Source of the DNA: Schizophyllum amplum
Lineage: Eukaryota; Basidiomycota; Agaricomycetes; Agaricales; Schizophyllaceae
Direction of reading: 5' to 3'
Length of the DNA stretch: 64,000 bases
Assembly: GCA_007026445.1 (NCBI GenBank)
Contig: VDMD01000034.1
Coordinates: 248,001-312,000 of the forward strand
Shown here: positions 22,665 to 35,139 of the stretch, piece by piece
Numbering within the stretch: position 1 is the stretch's first letter
Layout of the letters: each line of letters starts with the position of its first letter
Notes under the pieces: generated by a model
The model's input: the letters and a program-made list of their open reading frames with translations, nothing else
Database searches by the model: none
What the model was told of the DNA's origin: nothing
Program-made: the position numbers and the translations under genes

Positions 22665-25447
22665 TCAGGGGCGCTTGCCTGTCCCTCCGCGCAACTTCGC
22701 GTTCGCAAAGGCAGAGGTCAAAGCCTTTTGGGCCTCATCCCTGCTGCCCGCTACCATCACATCATCTTCCACACCCGCTAGACTCCCGCCTTCCTCGTCC
22801 AGCGTGATCTGATTGTACGCGGCATTCACACTCCGCGTGTACGTGTTGCCCGCCGCGTCGCTGTAGATGAACGTGTTGTTCGTCGTGCCGTTGCCGTAGT
22901 TGCCTGTGGAAGCGGTTTGGTAGATGGATTCTGGGGGAGGTGGTGGTGAATATACAAGGAAGGGGCCAGTACCCGGGAAGATGGGGTGGGTTTGCTAGGA
23001 AGATTGTGCTCACCAGAGGACTGCTGCGACTCGATGTTTGTGCTGAGTTCGAACGGGCTGAGTGCACCGGCGCGGTTGTAGCTATGGTCGATGATGAACG
23101 TCCCTTGGGTGGAGTATCAGCTCCGCAAAGAAAAGGCAGGGACCGCATGTGAAAATTTCAGGCTCACAATTATCGAAGTCAGCGGACCCATAGGTGAAGT
23201 TGATGTCCAGCGGGTAGGCGAACTGGTCTGAGACGACGGTCTCGCCGTTATGCGTAGAAGAGACAGTGCCGCTCGTGCTCTGCGTGATGGTCTGCAAGGC
23301 GTTCGTCAGCCACAGCGTCGAGCGCTCGCGTAGTAACCGACTTGCGCCTAACCACTCACCTGCACCAGATAATCCCCCGAAAATGTCTGCCTATTCTCAT
23401 ATGCCAAATTCTGCACCCACACTACCTGCGTCTCCTTCCCATCGCCGCTGACTACAACGCTCTCGATATGTACTGCCCGCGTCGCCTCACATCGACGTCC
23501 AGCCCACATCTTGCACAGCACCTGCCGCCTCTGAATCCGCATACTCCCCCACCTCATACACCGTCATGTTCCCCGTCGTCGGCGCCTCCGACGCGCCCGT
23601 CACGACCTGAAGTAGCCCCGAGACGTACCAGTTATCGAGGATGGTGTGGTCGTCCTCGGCGGAGGCTACGTCGAGGGTGAAGTTGTGTGGCGCGCCATCG
23701 GCGAGGAGCGGCACGAAGGGGGTGACGTCAATGGCATAGCGGGGGAGGTCGAGGGCGTTGATGGCGGCTATGGGTCTGGGAGGGGTATAAGTGACTGGCA
23801 CAAGGTCGAAGTTGCTTGCCCAGGGTCGAGGTGGCATTCCCAAAATAGAGGCGACTGGCCCAATGTCGCGGCAACTTGCTCAAGTCGACCTCGAGAAGAA
23901 GAAACCAGGAGAAAACCGACCCTCACCTCCACGACGCCGGACTGAACCCGCCCGTAAAGATGACAGGAAACGGGAACGCCACGCCTGCCACCCGCCCGTC
24001 GATGAGGAGCCGGACCTCGCGGAAGGGGCCTTGGCCGTAGGTGATGCCGTCGGGGAGGGTATCAAGGTAGGCGTTGGGGACGTTGCCGTACTGGGGGGTA
24101 TGCGTGGGTCAGATGAGTATAAATGGGTCAGAGGAGTACTGGGTACGGAAGAGCGGGATGGGAGTGGGTGAGATGGGTGAGCGGGTGAGTGGGAAAAGTA
24201 AGCACACGCACCCAAAACTCCTCCTGCCCATTGCCCGACGCGAAGAGTTCGGCGAAGATCTTCACTGTGTTGACTGGGATGGTCACGTTTATCTTAGTTG
24301 GTTACGAGTGAGTGTTTAGTGATCAAAATCGGAACAAATGCGCTGGGTGGCGGTACCGAAGCACGCTTTGGCGCAACGCTCATGCAGGAGAGTCCCATCA
24401 TACAAGATATCCACTCACAGAAAAGCCCGGCGGCACAGACGCGTCGTTCCCGGTGTCGTTTGCCATGGTGCTAAGCGGGATGATCGTGCTCGCTTGCGGC
24501 GCCGTAGGGTACGCATCGGTGGCGGCGTAGTATGTCGCGGTCACGGTGGCTGAAGGGGGGAGTCAGCGCGAGCGCGAGGGCAACTCGGGGCGAGGGCATG
24601 CATGAGTGGTGCCGTGAGGGAGAAGCACAGGAGGGTGCCCTACGTACTGGCGTAAACGCCGTCCAAGTTGTCCTGTATAAGATTGTCCAGTTGCAAGATG
24701 AACGAGCCGGAGCGGGTGAAGAGCGGCATGTACTGGGTGACGTCCTTGATGTAGGACCAGATGATGCCGTCGCCGCGGGTGGGTTCGGGTGTTGAGGTGC
24801 GCCAGACTGTTCAGAAGAGGGGAAGGGAATGCAGTAATGCCGAATAACGGGAAGGAGGAAGTTCCGAGTATACAGTTGATGAGGAGGCGGCCAGAGCTGT
24901 CAGTGAGCGGCAATGTTCGAAAAGGCGGTCATGCATGCGTACTCTCGACATTCTGGAAGGTAAAGACGCCGAGACGGTCGTATTGGGTGCCGTTGGAGGT
25001 CACGGTCATGTTGAGAGATATGGCTGGGAGGTGAACGTGAGTTGCGCGTTGGGGAAGGGGAAGGTCGCTGACCGGACCAAGACCCAGGTTCTCCGCATTC
25101 CGTAGGAGGCCTTGAAAGGGTAGCAGGTAAGCGATTCGGGATAAATTCAGTCACTTGTCTGCTCACTCTAGCCGAACGACCTCCGCACTGAAGAGCGTCA
25201 GTGCGCGCCACCGTCTCGATCATCTTCGCTCGACACTCACTCGCCGTAGCTATTCGCAAAGTCGCGTCTGAAAAGAGCTGCTAGTATCATAATGTAGCAT
25301 AGCTGCCTGTGAGACTCACTGGAGCACCTGTACTGTGCACTCCTGGACCCCGACAGGAAGGGGTGGTGGCTGCGAGACCTGAAAATCGACGAGGACATCT
25401 GCAATGGCAACAGACACGAGCCCAAGCAGAGCACAGAGACTTCTCAT
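22665..25447 (-). CDS. Secreted peptide-N-glycosidase A-like amidase (PNGase A family)
   Basis: The protein belongs to the family of peptide-N4-(N-acetyl-beta-glucosaminyl) asparagine amidase A, which cleaves N-glycans from Asn. The start at 25447 encodes a signal peptide, MRSLCALLGLVSVAIADV, followed by VDFQVSQPPPLPVG. Family segments seen in order are GIIWSYIKDVTQYMPLFTRSG with LQLDNLIQDNLDGVY, then TVKIFAELFASGNGQEEFWY and NAYLDTLPDGITYGQGPFREV, then INALDLPRYAIDVTPFVPLL with LDVASAEDDHTILDNWYVSG. The end reads ALTSAFANAKLRGGTGKRP. About ten introns are needed. The intron near 23775-23925 is longer than its neighbours and contains a 60-bp imperfect duplication. The gene is divergent from FARS2 with about 355 bases between starts. 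I could not identify catalytic residues. Confidence 0.9.
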
Positions 25448-25802
25448 GGTCGCAGGCTAAGAGCGAAGGGCAAAAAGCTCTATCGCTGGCATGTAAGTAC
25501 CGCTTTGCATGGATTCGAAGCGCTCGCAGGTGTTCCGATGGGAAGTTCCATGCGCTCGTGGACGCGCACACGTGAGATCAGATGCAGATAGGTCGGCTAC
25601 TGTAAAGGCTCTCAAAGCAAAATATTGATTGAATGCAACCTTCAGAGGACAAAGAACACGGACTTGTAGTTGTGAATCCATGATGAGGGAGGCGCAGAAA
25701 TGGATCGAGTCATGCACCGGATTGCGGCCCGGTAGGCCGCGCGCCGCGATCGAGACCGGACGCGTCTGAACTTCTGACGGTCACCCGAACGGCGGCGGCG
25801 CG
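25448..25802. promoter_or_regulatory. Divergent promoter region between PNGase A and FARS2
   Basis: The two start codons point away from each other and only 355 bases separate them, so both promoters must lie here. I see no clear TATA box. The stretch just before 25803 is very GC-rich (GGCGGCGGCGCG). No separate gene is supported. Confidence 0.5.
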
Positions 25803-27498
25803 ATGCTCGTCCGTCTCCTCAGCTCCTCTCATGCTCTTCGCACCTCCGCTAGACTCGCCCAGGGCTCTCTGCAGCTGGTCACGAGCAGCGCCCTCCGCCG
25901 CGGACTCGCAACGTCCGTGAGCCCTGCGGACACCATCCAGCTACTCGGGAAGGACTATCCGCGCGACGACTGGACGAATGTGACGCCCGCAATCACCTCC
26001 AAGCTCCCCCTCCGCCTGCACACCCTTCCCGACCACCCCCTCAGCACCCTCCGCTCCCTCATCGAACAGCACTTTGCCGATTTCTCCCACCTCTCCTCCG
26101 TCTCCCCCCTTGTCACCCCCGCCACGAACTTCGATGAGCTCGGGTTCGCGCCCGACCACCCCGGTCGCGCGCCCACCGACAGCTACTACGTTAATCGCGG
26201 TCTCATGCTCCGCACTCACACCTCCGCGCACGAGGTCGAGGTCTTCCGCGCCGGCCACGATCGCTGGCTGCTTACAGCCGACGTCTACCGGCGCGACGAA
26301 ATCGACGGCTCGCACTACCCCGTATTCCACCAGGTCGAGGGTGCGCGCGTGTGGGATGCCGGCCTAAACGGTATGCGCGAGGTCGCTGAGGACAATGAGG
26401 CGCGGCGCGCAGCGCTCGCGGCAGAGAACATCATCATCGAGGATGTACCTCACGTCGCGCCGACGAACCCCGCCCAGAGCACGCACGATCCCGCGCACGC
26501 AGCTTTGGTGGCGGAGAACCTCAAACTGTCGCTGAACGGCATGATCCTCAAACTCTTCGGGCATGCAGCGGGCGCGACAAAGGCAGAACCACTACGCGTG
26601 CGGTGGATAGAGGCCTATTTCCCCTTCACATCCCCCAGCTTCGAGGTGGAGGTATTCTTCCGCGGCAAATGGCTCGAGATCCTCGGATCCGGCGTGGTGC
26701 AGCAATTGACACTGGATAACGCGGGTGTCCCGCACAAAATCGGCTGGGCGTTCGGCCTCGGCCTCGAGCGCATCGCCATGATCCTCTTCTCCATCCCCGA
26801 TATTCGCTTGTTTTGGTCCCAGGACCCGCGGTTCCTGCGCCAGTTTGCGCAGGGGCAGCTGACAAGCTTTCAACCGTACTCGCGATACCCCGCCTGCACG
26901 AAGGATGTCAGCTTCTGGGTACCGCAGGGCGCGTCGCTGCATGACAATGACTTCTGTGACGTCGTGAGGGATGTGGCGGGGGATATGGTGGAGGATGTAA
27001 AGAAGGTGAGGGAGCGCAGACGCGCGGCTTCTCTGTCCGCGCGGCTATCCTGTGTCTGCACCTAGTCTTTCTCCGCGGCTATCCTTTCGACGATACCCAT
27101 ATTATGCCTCGCCGTGCTCACTCGCTGACCACCTGGCGCAGATCGATGATTTGTGCACCCGAAGACGGGCAGGACAAGTTTATGCTTTAGGGTCAATTAT
27201 CGGTCAATGGACAGGTGCGTGCGCGCAGCTCTGCGCTCGTTTGCACATCCCATGCCATGTTTTGCCATCGTTTCACACCCCTCGCGTCATTCGCATTCCT
27301 TCACGTCAGTGTCTACACCACTCCCCCTCGGTTGCGCATCCCTCGCGTCTCACACCTGATCACCACCACTCGCGTCTTCACATCGCCTCGAATCGCCTAT
27401 TGATATTCACCCAGATCATTGTCAAACGAGGAGGCTTGGTACTGCACAGCCAAGTCGTGTCGCGGTTGAAGGAGCAGTTTGCGGTCGAGATACGCTGA
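25803..27498 (+). CDS. MSF1: Mitochondrial phenylalanyl-tRNA synthetase
   Basis: A monomeric class II aminoacyl-tRNA synthetase that charges mitochondrial tRNA-Phe. The first 40 residues, starting MLVRLLSSSHALRTSARLAQG, are basic and hydroxylated with no acidic residues, a typical presequence. Motif 2 is seen in WLLTADVYRRDEIDGSHYPV followed by FHQVEGA, motif 3 in GWAFGLGLERIAMILF, and the C-terminal anticodon-binding domain starts at YSRYPACTKDVSFWVP. The first exon runs without introns to VEDVKK near 27005. Two introns follow. The next exon reads IDD, then needs one extra base (near 27150) to give HPKTGRTSLCFRVNYRSMDR, and the last exon needs one more near 27436 before HSQVVSRLKEQFAVEIR. 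Both sites are in T runs, which suggests sequencing error and not gene decay. Confidence 0.92.
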
Positions 27499-28609
27499 CC
27501 GGGACCATCCTGCGACAGTCAAGAGTATACGCCTGTCCAGAGTATATGGCGACCACTAAGATATAGTACGACGAATACCAAGGGCCTACGGCGACCGAAG
27601 GTCCGTCACTTGACAGAACTTATTCTGCAAGACGGAGCCGCTGGGATGCTTGTCGCAACAGTGGACGGTAGTCTTGCAAAGGAGCCCATGGCCGCTCGTC
27701 GCTGCGTCTTGCTGATGTCGCTCCTACCAAATGAAACATCGTGATTTGAGCTCTGCTCATGGTGCACGCTCTGTACTAGTAGTGGAACTTCGGAGTGGCG
27801 TCTGTGAGCGAACATTTCCCCAGCCGGAAGGTGACCGGTGACCACCCGCTTTTTTTTACATGTCCCTCTGCTTGCCGCAGATCTAAGCCCCTGTCTGGTG
27901 CAGGTCTTCGAGCTGCGAGCATGATGCATAGGCCTACCAAAGAATTCATGTTCCAACTCTTCAAGGGCATGCCGCATGGGCTCTGGCTGCGCTGAACTAG
28001 GTCCGCGCAGCGGCCGGGCAAGCAGGAGCAGGCTAGGCATGGGCTCCATGATTGATCATGAGCCTCGTGGGCCAAGCTTTGGCATATGTATCCTGACGAG
28101 AAGTCTCACAGATACAGCGGAGGCCTCAGAGCATATCAAGGTGCGCAAAGAGCCATACTAGGAAACTTCAAGGGGAATCGGAGTGGACCTAAACAACGCG
28201 GGATAAAATTCCCACGTCTGCCCGACCTCAGACGTGCACGCCTCATCGACATCGGGTATCTGCAGTGGACTGTGGAGGGAATTAACTAGGCTCGGCGCAA
28301 GCCCCCTGGCGGCGACGGCTGTGACCGCTCGCAAGGCCGCTCGCGGCACTCGCGAGTCGCGGAGGTAAAATGCCCAAATCGGGTATACTTACAGTATGAC
28401 TCCGGCGGCGTGGCCCCGATCCGTATTGACAGTGACTCGTTCCCAGCTCGTTCCTCATAATTCTCTTTACATCGTTGGCTCAGTGCTCGTGGTAGGTCCT
28501 GAGGTCTTTACTCATGAATACAATGTGTATTGACTTATATTGAGGGTCAGCCCGGCAGCGACATCCCAGTCGTCCGTCCCGTCCAACCGCCCTGCTTTAG
28601 ATATCAATT
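27499..28609. other. Long intergenic region, no supported gene
   Basis: About 1.1 kb between FARS2 and MYND copy 1. A minus-strand frame at 27606-28049 (147 codons) and several shorter frames exist but contain no motif I recognise and no convincing intron structure. The region just before 28610 is expected to be the promoter of MYND copy 1; a CTTATATTG at about 28532 is a weak TATA candidate. Confidence 0.5.
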
Positions 28610-30477
28610 ATGCCGGTGAGTGATTTTCCTACGTTCGACATATGTGCATATGTGCGAATGATTAGGCTCGCGTTTGCGCGCAGGGGACCAAAACCAAGAC
28701 AGCATGTGCCGGTCGCGAAATACGGCGTCAACTGGATAAGTACAAACATAACAACAAAGATGCAGTCTGCCCGGGGGCTACCTGAAAATTTCCACAAGTC
28801 GAGACCTTATCGGGACGCCCTTCGCGCTCTGAGTGGCTCCCTCGTACCAGCAGGAAGGCCTTACAGCGAAGCCGACCTGTTCAACATCGTTAATGCCTTG
28901 GAAAGCCTCTATGCGCTATCATTCGTGCTCACCGAAATGCATAATCAACCCGAGGACGTTCGCCACACGATCTCCACAGACATCATTCCTGCTCTATGGG
29001 ATTGGATGCTCTTCTTCCACCCGGATGCGGATAAGCTCGACGAATCCTTGTTGAAAGGCGCACTCTGGCGTTACAGTCAACAAAGAAACCCCGGAGTCGC
29101 CAGTATGGAGTATGTGCACAAAGTTCTCGCTTCACTCTTCTACACCATCCCCACGTCCAGGAAGCGGCGCCTCCAGCTTACGGAATACCCGATTTCACAT
29201 CCTATCTCTACGATCTATGGCGGCATAGGGCACGTCGGTTGGGAGACAACGACCCCGCGGATATCGTGACATACACCATCCTCGTATCTTTGGCGGACTG
29301 CGGGCACACGGCCGAGCTTCGACTCCGTATCTCGAACGAGATGTTGGCTAAGGACCCGACCAGTATGCGCGCTTTGTGCGGCGTCTCCGCTGCATCATCC
29401 GTATGAGCAAGCCGGACTTGGAGGAGCTCGCCTACCAGGTCGAGCTCATACGCAACATGGCAATAACTGACACTGCGCGCCCCCTGCTGCGTGGCGCATT
29501 CTCGCTCATGGGTCCTGCGATGCGCATGTACGACTTGGCGGCGACGGACACATATCACAACATCGGGGATGGTCAACTTCATAACGAGCCGACATCGGCC
29601 GCACATTACTTGAAATCCTGCTGCGAGATCATCTACTTTCTGCGAGACGAGATACGAAGCTCGCAAGACGTCGTCAGGCTGGTCAAAGGCGGTATCATGC
29701 GTGAGCTGTACAACTATATGCGGCGCCTCCCCGACGTACTCTTCAACGAACCACGCGTGCATCCGGCATTATTGATCCTTTCCACCGTCATCTCTCCTGC
29801 GGCCATCCTCCCTTCCGTATCTAACGCTATCTCGGCTTCTTTAGAACGCGATGACCTCCGCTCACGTCTACCAACCCTCGCATCGGTGTCAAATTGCTCG
29901 CTTGAGTGGAACAACCTGCTTGATCCACTCAAATTCACGCAATCGTGGACAACAAACGGAGGATGAGGCTCGAGCCGCTCATTGCCACAGAAAAGCGGTA
30001 AGAATTTTACGTAGTAATTCATATCAGACGCGCTAAGAATGAAATCCAGTGCCCTAACGCCGGACGACGACTCAGGCGTTGTCCCTGTGGCCACATCTAC
30101 TACTGCTCAGCAGACTGCCAGGCAGAGGACTGGCCAAGCCATAAACCTGATTGCCAGATCGGTAAGTACACTCTCTCGTCATGCCATCCGAGGGCGCGCT
30201 GATGCAGATTCCCATCAGTTCAGATTGCCGAAGGACCGAAGCAAAGTACGCTCTCGCCCGTCCCTCGGATGTCTACTTCGTACAGTTTTATGCGCTCAAT
30301 AGGGCAGAGAAGGACGGGACGCTCCCCTCTCAGGGAAATGTCAAAAGCATCCTACTGAACGTGCGCAACGAGCGAGCAATGGACGATCAGGTAAAACCTG
30401 TTCCACCCGACGGCCATGTTTGGTTGCAGATTGGGATAGGGAAGGCACTGACGGTGTTGGATCTGGGAAAGAGATGA
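28610..30477 (+). CDS. MYND zinc-finger protein, copy 1
   Basis: A member of a four-copy family in this window. The most likely start is ATG-CCG at 28610, spliced by an intron with donor GTGAGT and acceptor CGCGCAG (to about 28683) onto GTKTKTACAGREIRRQLDKY. The helical region contains SRPYRDALRALSG, RPYSEADLFNIVNALESL, DIIPALWDWMLFFHPD, FTSYLYDLWRHRARRLGDN and VVRLVKGGIMRELYNY. The finger, 29983-30154 across one intron, reads HCHRKA / CPNAGRRLRRCPCGHIYYC and continues SADCQ, ending H-x3-C. A last exon encodes LARPSDVYFVQFYALN and stops at 30477. Frame changes are needed near 28787, 29150, 29360 and 29940, two of them in C runs. It is either a decaying copy or, more likely given the same pattern in core genes, partly mis-sequenced. 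MYND fingers normally bind Pro-rich peptides; its role is unknown. Confidence 0.72.
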
Positions 30478-30576
30478 CATGAGACATTTTATTGCTACCG
30501 TGTCGATGGTAAATGTTCCAGTCATTCCCTGTCGGGTTCAAGGTTTTGGCTCATGCTGGACTTTAGCTTTAGCGCT

Positions 30577-31609
30577 TTAGCAGGCCTCGAAGACATAATC
30601 CGACCCGGTGGGTCCAGTCAATTCCTGGTCCCGGTACACAATGGGCAGTTCGTCCCCATGGTCCGCGCATGCAGTACGGAACTGCGCCTTCTTGTACTCA
30701 ATCTAAAAGCGTTTGTCAGCTCGATGCACGTCAAGGCCGCCGTGAATAATACTGTGCGGTCACCCAGTAAACACTCACCTCGATGACATAGTCGCCATAA
30801 ACATCCATATAGTCTCCGCACTCTTTCCACTCCATGCATTCCTCCGCGACAGCAAAATCGAACCCAACGGCCGCCTTCGCATCCGCGCTATATTCAGCCG
30901 CGTTTTTCTGGCCGAAGGCGAGGTCGAGGCCATGCGCGTAGTCGGCCAGCGTCTTGGCAAGTGCGTAATTGCCATCCTGCGTGAGGAGGTCTGTACGCGT
31001 GAACGTATCAAAATTGTCCGCCTCGACAGCGTTGAAACCCTGTTGAGTAGGTACTCAGTCCCCACCCTTTAACAGTGATGACGGGCAGGACGCACCTTGG
31101 ACGCGCACTCGTCGATGTAGCCCTTCATGACGGTGGCGATCTCGTCCCGCTTTGCGGCCGTGGTCGTGTCTCTGAATTGTCCAACATCAGTCAACTCTTC
31201 TGCTTCCATGCCGAAGGCGAGAAAGACGCACAGGAGAAGCTCACCCTCCCAATCCGGATCCTCGTAATAATCGCCCCCTTCGCGTAGTAGCACATCGTCG
31301 TGGTTGCTCGTCCACCTACACAGCCCGTCAGCGCCAGCCTTGGGCCTCAGAGTGGCCGCAAAATACGGCCACGTACCAGTCCCTGTCCTCTGGCTGTGTC
31401 TGATACGCGTTGATATAGCAGACATTGTACAGCCCGTCCGCGGGATTCGCCGTGTGGTCCCGCGAGACAATTTGCGTGCCCGAGGGCGGATTGTACGCAC
31501 TGCCAAGCTGGTAGTCGAAATTGCCGTTCACAGGGAACAAGGTGACAGCCCCGTGCACAGAGAGGGCGAGGGCGAGATTGGTGGCGGCGGCGGTCGTAGT
31601 CGCGTACAT
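30577..31609 (-). CDS. Secreted GH114-like glycoside hydrolase
   Basis: The protein matches the endo-alpha-1,4-polygalactosaminidase-like family (GH114), whose members have a TIM-barrel fold. The start at 31609 gives a short signal peptide, MYATTTAAATNLALALSVHG. Then come FDYQLGSAYNPPSGTQIVSRD, GLYNVCYINAYQTQPEDRDW, GDYYEDPDWEGELLLD, RDEIATVMKGYIDECASKGF, NAVEADNFDTFTRTDLL and DFAVAEECMEWKECGDYMD, which are the family's conserved blocks, with Asp and Glu residues in the expected barrel positions. The end SDYVFEAC stops at 30577. Five or six short introns interrupt it. Such enzymes may act on galactosaminogalactan-type polymers of fungal walls, but the substrate here is inferred from the family only. 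It converges with MYND copy 1. Confidence 0.85.
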
Positions 31610-32321
31610 CGCAGCTCAAAAGATTGCGTCGGAAGGGTGATGGAAGGAGCTCAAGGCGATGGAAGGCAATGGGATGAGGGGCAAGGGCACTAAAAGGCAA
31701 AGGAAGGAAGGATCAACTTGCAGCACCACCTGCGACCTTATATATGCACGCGTGCGCCGTCGTCAGCGACAGCTGCGACACATGCGCGCGCCCGTCCCAG
31801 CGAGTGATACATCCGTGAAACATAGCAAAACAATCCTCGCCATGCAGATTCACAGGTCTTCGCGATCTGCTGACGAGGGGCGAGTGCGCTCAGGTCACGC
31901 ACCAGGTCCCTGTTAGACGTGGACCTGTTTCTTCGTTGACGTGACCTGGTCCCATAGCCATGGACAGCCAAGGACCTGTTTGATGATGTGAGTGGTCACG
32001 AAGTTGACCAAGCGCCCGCTCGTCTTGTCCGAGCTCGTAAGTGAGTATCAGAGCCGTTCGTCAACGTCGTTACTTAGGAGAGGAGCCCCGCACCTGCGGC
32101 CGCTGCCTTCCGCCGCCTTTAGTGAATTGCGCGTCCGGCCGCTGGCCAAATGTCATTTCAATAGCCCTTGATCAAATTGAGAAAAGGGCGAACGACCTTC
32201 CCCTTCACCTTCGGCCTTCTCTAGAGTCTTTATGCGGGCTGCTTTCAGGATCGACCGGACGGTAATATATATTGCACGACTAGAAAGCGTATGCGCGACA
32301 GGATGGACGAGACAAGGTACC
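31610..32321. other. Intergenic region upstream of the GH114-like gene
   Basis: This contains the promoter of the glycosidase and the 3' side of ETF-QO. The sequence GGACCTGTTT occurs twice (near 31921 and 31972) within a patch rich in GACCTGGTC-type words. No gene was recognised. Confidence 0.5.
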
Positions 32322-34739
32322 CTATGTAACGGCTACATCACTCATCAGCTATATTCTTCATGACCAGCAAGAGAGCACTCACTATACTTCGGCCCACCTC
32401 CACCTTGCGGCACCGACCACGTAACATCCTGAGTGGGCACCTTGATATCGCAGAGCTTGCAGTGGATGCAGTTCTAAGTGATATCAATGCTTAGCTACGA
32501 ACGTGATAAAACAGCGGACCGCGCTCACCTGCGAGTTGATGACCAGCTTCTTACCGTTGTAGGTTTCCGGCGTATCCTGGCCTTTTTCCTGGACACCGAC
32601 GTCGTGAGCTGCAAAAAAGGGGAGGAGTGATATAGCACACGCACCACATCAACATACTCGTACACGCCTGCCGGACATGCGCGCTGAAGCAAGCCCGCGT
32701 ACTGTTCGACATTAACGCGGACGTGCTCGCGGCGCGCGTCCGCCGTGGAATTGCAGTCGTTTGTAAGTGGGAACTCCTTCTGCTCGCCCGATCAGCAGAG
32801 ATCAAGTACGTGAAAGTTACACAGCGTACCTCCGCGCTGGATCCCGCTTGCAGCGACCGCAAACCGACCTTCAGATGGACTGGCTCATCCTCTTCGTGAT
32901 TCGTGCCCGTGAGCGCGACGCTGGTCATCAGGTCCGTCGACAAGGGTGGCTGAAAAGCCGGGTAGTCTATGGGCTTGTGGCGCGACATGGGCTCCGTCTT
33001 GGTCGAGTCGTAGGAGCGGTTATACTTCGTTGACTGAGCCGTTGGTCAGCGTTCATGAATTCTCTGAGTGGGGATGCATCCTTTACCTCGTCTAATGTGC
33101 TCTTGCTATGGCGCAACGTCCACGGGACCTTCCCATGAAGTAGGCTGTCCATGCCGGAGTAGGCGGCGCCAGCGAAGATACCGAGCGAGGTTCCAAATGA
33201 AGGCTTGAGGTTACGGACCTCATACAGATCGTCATAGACCCAGGAGTCGCGGAACGCCTTCGTGTACCCCGACAGGTTGACGGGAGCAACGGGTGCTACA
33301 AGGAGTGTCAGTATAGGTGATTAGAACGATATTGCAGCAGATACTGACCACCCTCGCCCTGCTCCATGATCGCGTCGAACGCGGCCTCAGCAGCAAGCAT
33401 GCCGCTCTTCATGGCGTTGTGCGTGCCCTTGATCTTGCCAACGTTCACCATGCCCGCTGCGCAGCCAACAAGAGCTCCTCCAGGGAAGTGCAGCTGGCTG
33501 GGCAAGCTCTGCAGACCGCCGGAGGTCATTGTTCTTGCGCCATAAGCTAGCCGCGTGGCCCCCGGCACACCGAGAAGCGCTCGCAAAAAGGGATGATGCT
33601 TCATTCGCTGGAAAAATTCTCAGACGAGGCATTCCTGATATACTGACTGAAGCTTACCTGGAATTCCCGATACGGCTCGACATACGGATTCCTGTAGTTG
33701 AGGCCAACCACCAAGCCGACGCTCACCAGGTTGTCTGCCATGTGATAGACCCAGCCGCCGCCGTACGTGTCGTAGCTCAATGGCCAGCCTAGAGTATGCA
33801 CGACCTCGCCTGGCCGATGCAACTCCTCTGGTACACGCCATACCTCCTTCAACCCAAACCCGTAAGTCTGTGCTTGCGGATCGGGATTGAGCACTGGCTC
33901 AGTCGTCCCCTCAGCTGGTGGATCTCGCAGGCGATATCGCGCGCACGCCTCCTTCGTCAGCGAGCCATGGGCACCTTCCGCAAGGAGGGTGGCGCGGGCG
34001 CGGAAGCGCATACCCGGTTCGAATGACGATTTCATAGTATAGTCGCGCGCTAGGCCGACCTCGTTCGTCACCACTCCCACGACGGTATTGTCCCCCTCTT
34101 CTCCATATGCGAGTTGGGCACCCGCGAAGCCGGGATACACCTCCACGCCTTCTTCCTCCGCGACGCCGGCCAGCCATCGACTGAAGCCGCTAAGACTGGT
34201 TATGAAGCTGTCTTTGTGGCCCGGATATGTGCCGGAGACGCCCATCTGCGGAGGATGGGGGAGGGGGACCGAGAAGCCTTCCGTAAGGTATAGCATGCGG
34301 GAGCGTGTGGCGCGTTGGGTGAGGGGATGATCGCCATTGCGCCATTCAGGGAGCAGCTCATCAAGAGCTCTGGGCTCTACTACAGCGCCGGAGAGTATAT
34401 GGGAGCCTGAAGACTTGTCAGACGACATTTTCGGATGTCTCGGCTACAAAGCCTCTGGTGTTATGAGCACTCACCTGCTTCACTACCCTTCTCCAAGACC
34501 ACCACTCGCAGCTCCCTCCCATTACCCCTCTCCCTCTCCAGCTGCTTGAGCCTGATAGCGGCACTGAGCCCCGCCGGACCTCCACCTACAATGCACACAT
34601 CCACTTCATCCTCCGCACGCTCGACGTCCGCGGGGTTGAACTTCTCGTTGTATACCTTCACCGTCGAGTGCAAGCAGCGAGCTCGACTTCGCAAGGTGGT
34701 CTTCCTGGGCGCTCGCGAGAGGCGGCGCAGGGACAACAT
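32322..34739 (-). CDS. ETFDH: Electron transfer flavoprotein-ubiquinone oxidoreductase, mitochondrial
   Basis: This inner-membrane flavoprotein passes electrons from reduced ETF to ubiquinone. The start at 34739 encodes an Arg-rich presequence, [20 protein letters not shown]. The FAD-binding fold begins [19 protein letters not shown]. Further blocks are [59 protein letters not shown] and [21 protein letters not shown]. The 4Fe-4S ligands are in [10 protein letters not shown] and [13 protein letters not shown]. Choosing the downstream acceptor for the intron near 32611-32660 gives [17 protein letters not shown] in frame, and a last intron joins GGGGPKY to TVT with TAG at 32322-32324. The total is about 650 residues, as expected for the family. 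No frame break is required. Confidence 0.92.
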
Positions 34740-35139
34740 GACGGTTGGCGGCAAGCTAGACACCGGACGACACCTGCGAATCATATGCGGGTTATTGAGC
34801 GCCTGCTGATCGGTATTTGAACCCTGCGGGGTTAAGCGTCGGTCCGCACGTTCCGGAGATCGAGGCGAGCACGCCACCCGAGAACGCCAACTGGGACCCA
34901 CAGCAAGAAACGCCGCACAACGCACACAAGCTGGACGTGACTATGGTATATGCAATGCTATGCGATTGTGCTATAAACATGAGGTTATTACTCTATGGTG
35001 TATGGTTTGGAGGGATATGTTGATACACAAGCAAGAAAGGCACGTCGCTCCGCGGTGAGGTTGAGGAAGTGTACACGACAATTCCCAGTCAGTGTGCGGC
35101 AAGGCCTAAGGTCGTACGGCAAAGGACGTTGTTAGATGT
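34740..35139. other. Intergenic region between ETF-QO and glucan synthase
   Basis: This holds the upstream region of ETF-QO and the 3' side of the glucan synthase gene, both on the minus strand. No other feature was seen. Confidence 0.5.

Noticed and set aside
27606..28049. Minus-strand frame of 147 codons between FARS2 and MYND copy 1
   Set aside because: No recognisable motif, no plausible introns, composition typical of chance frames.
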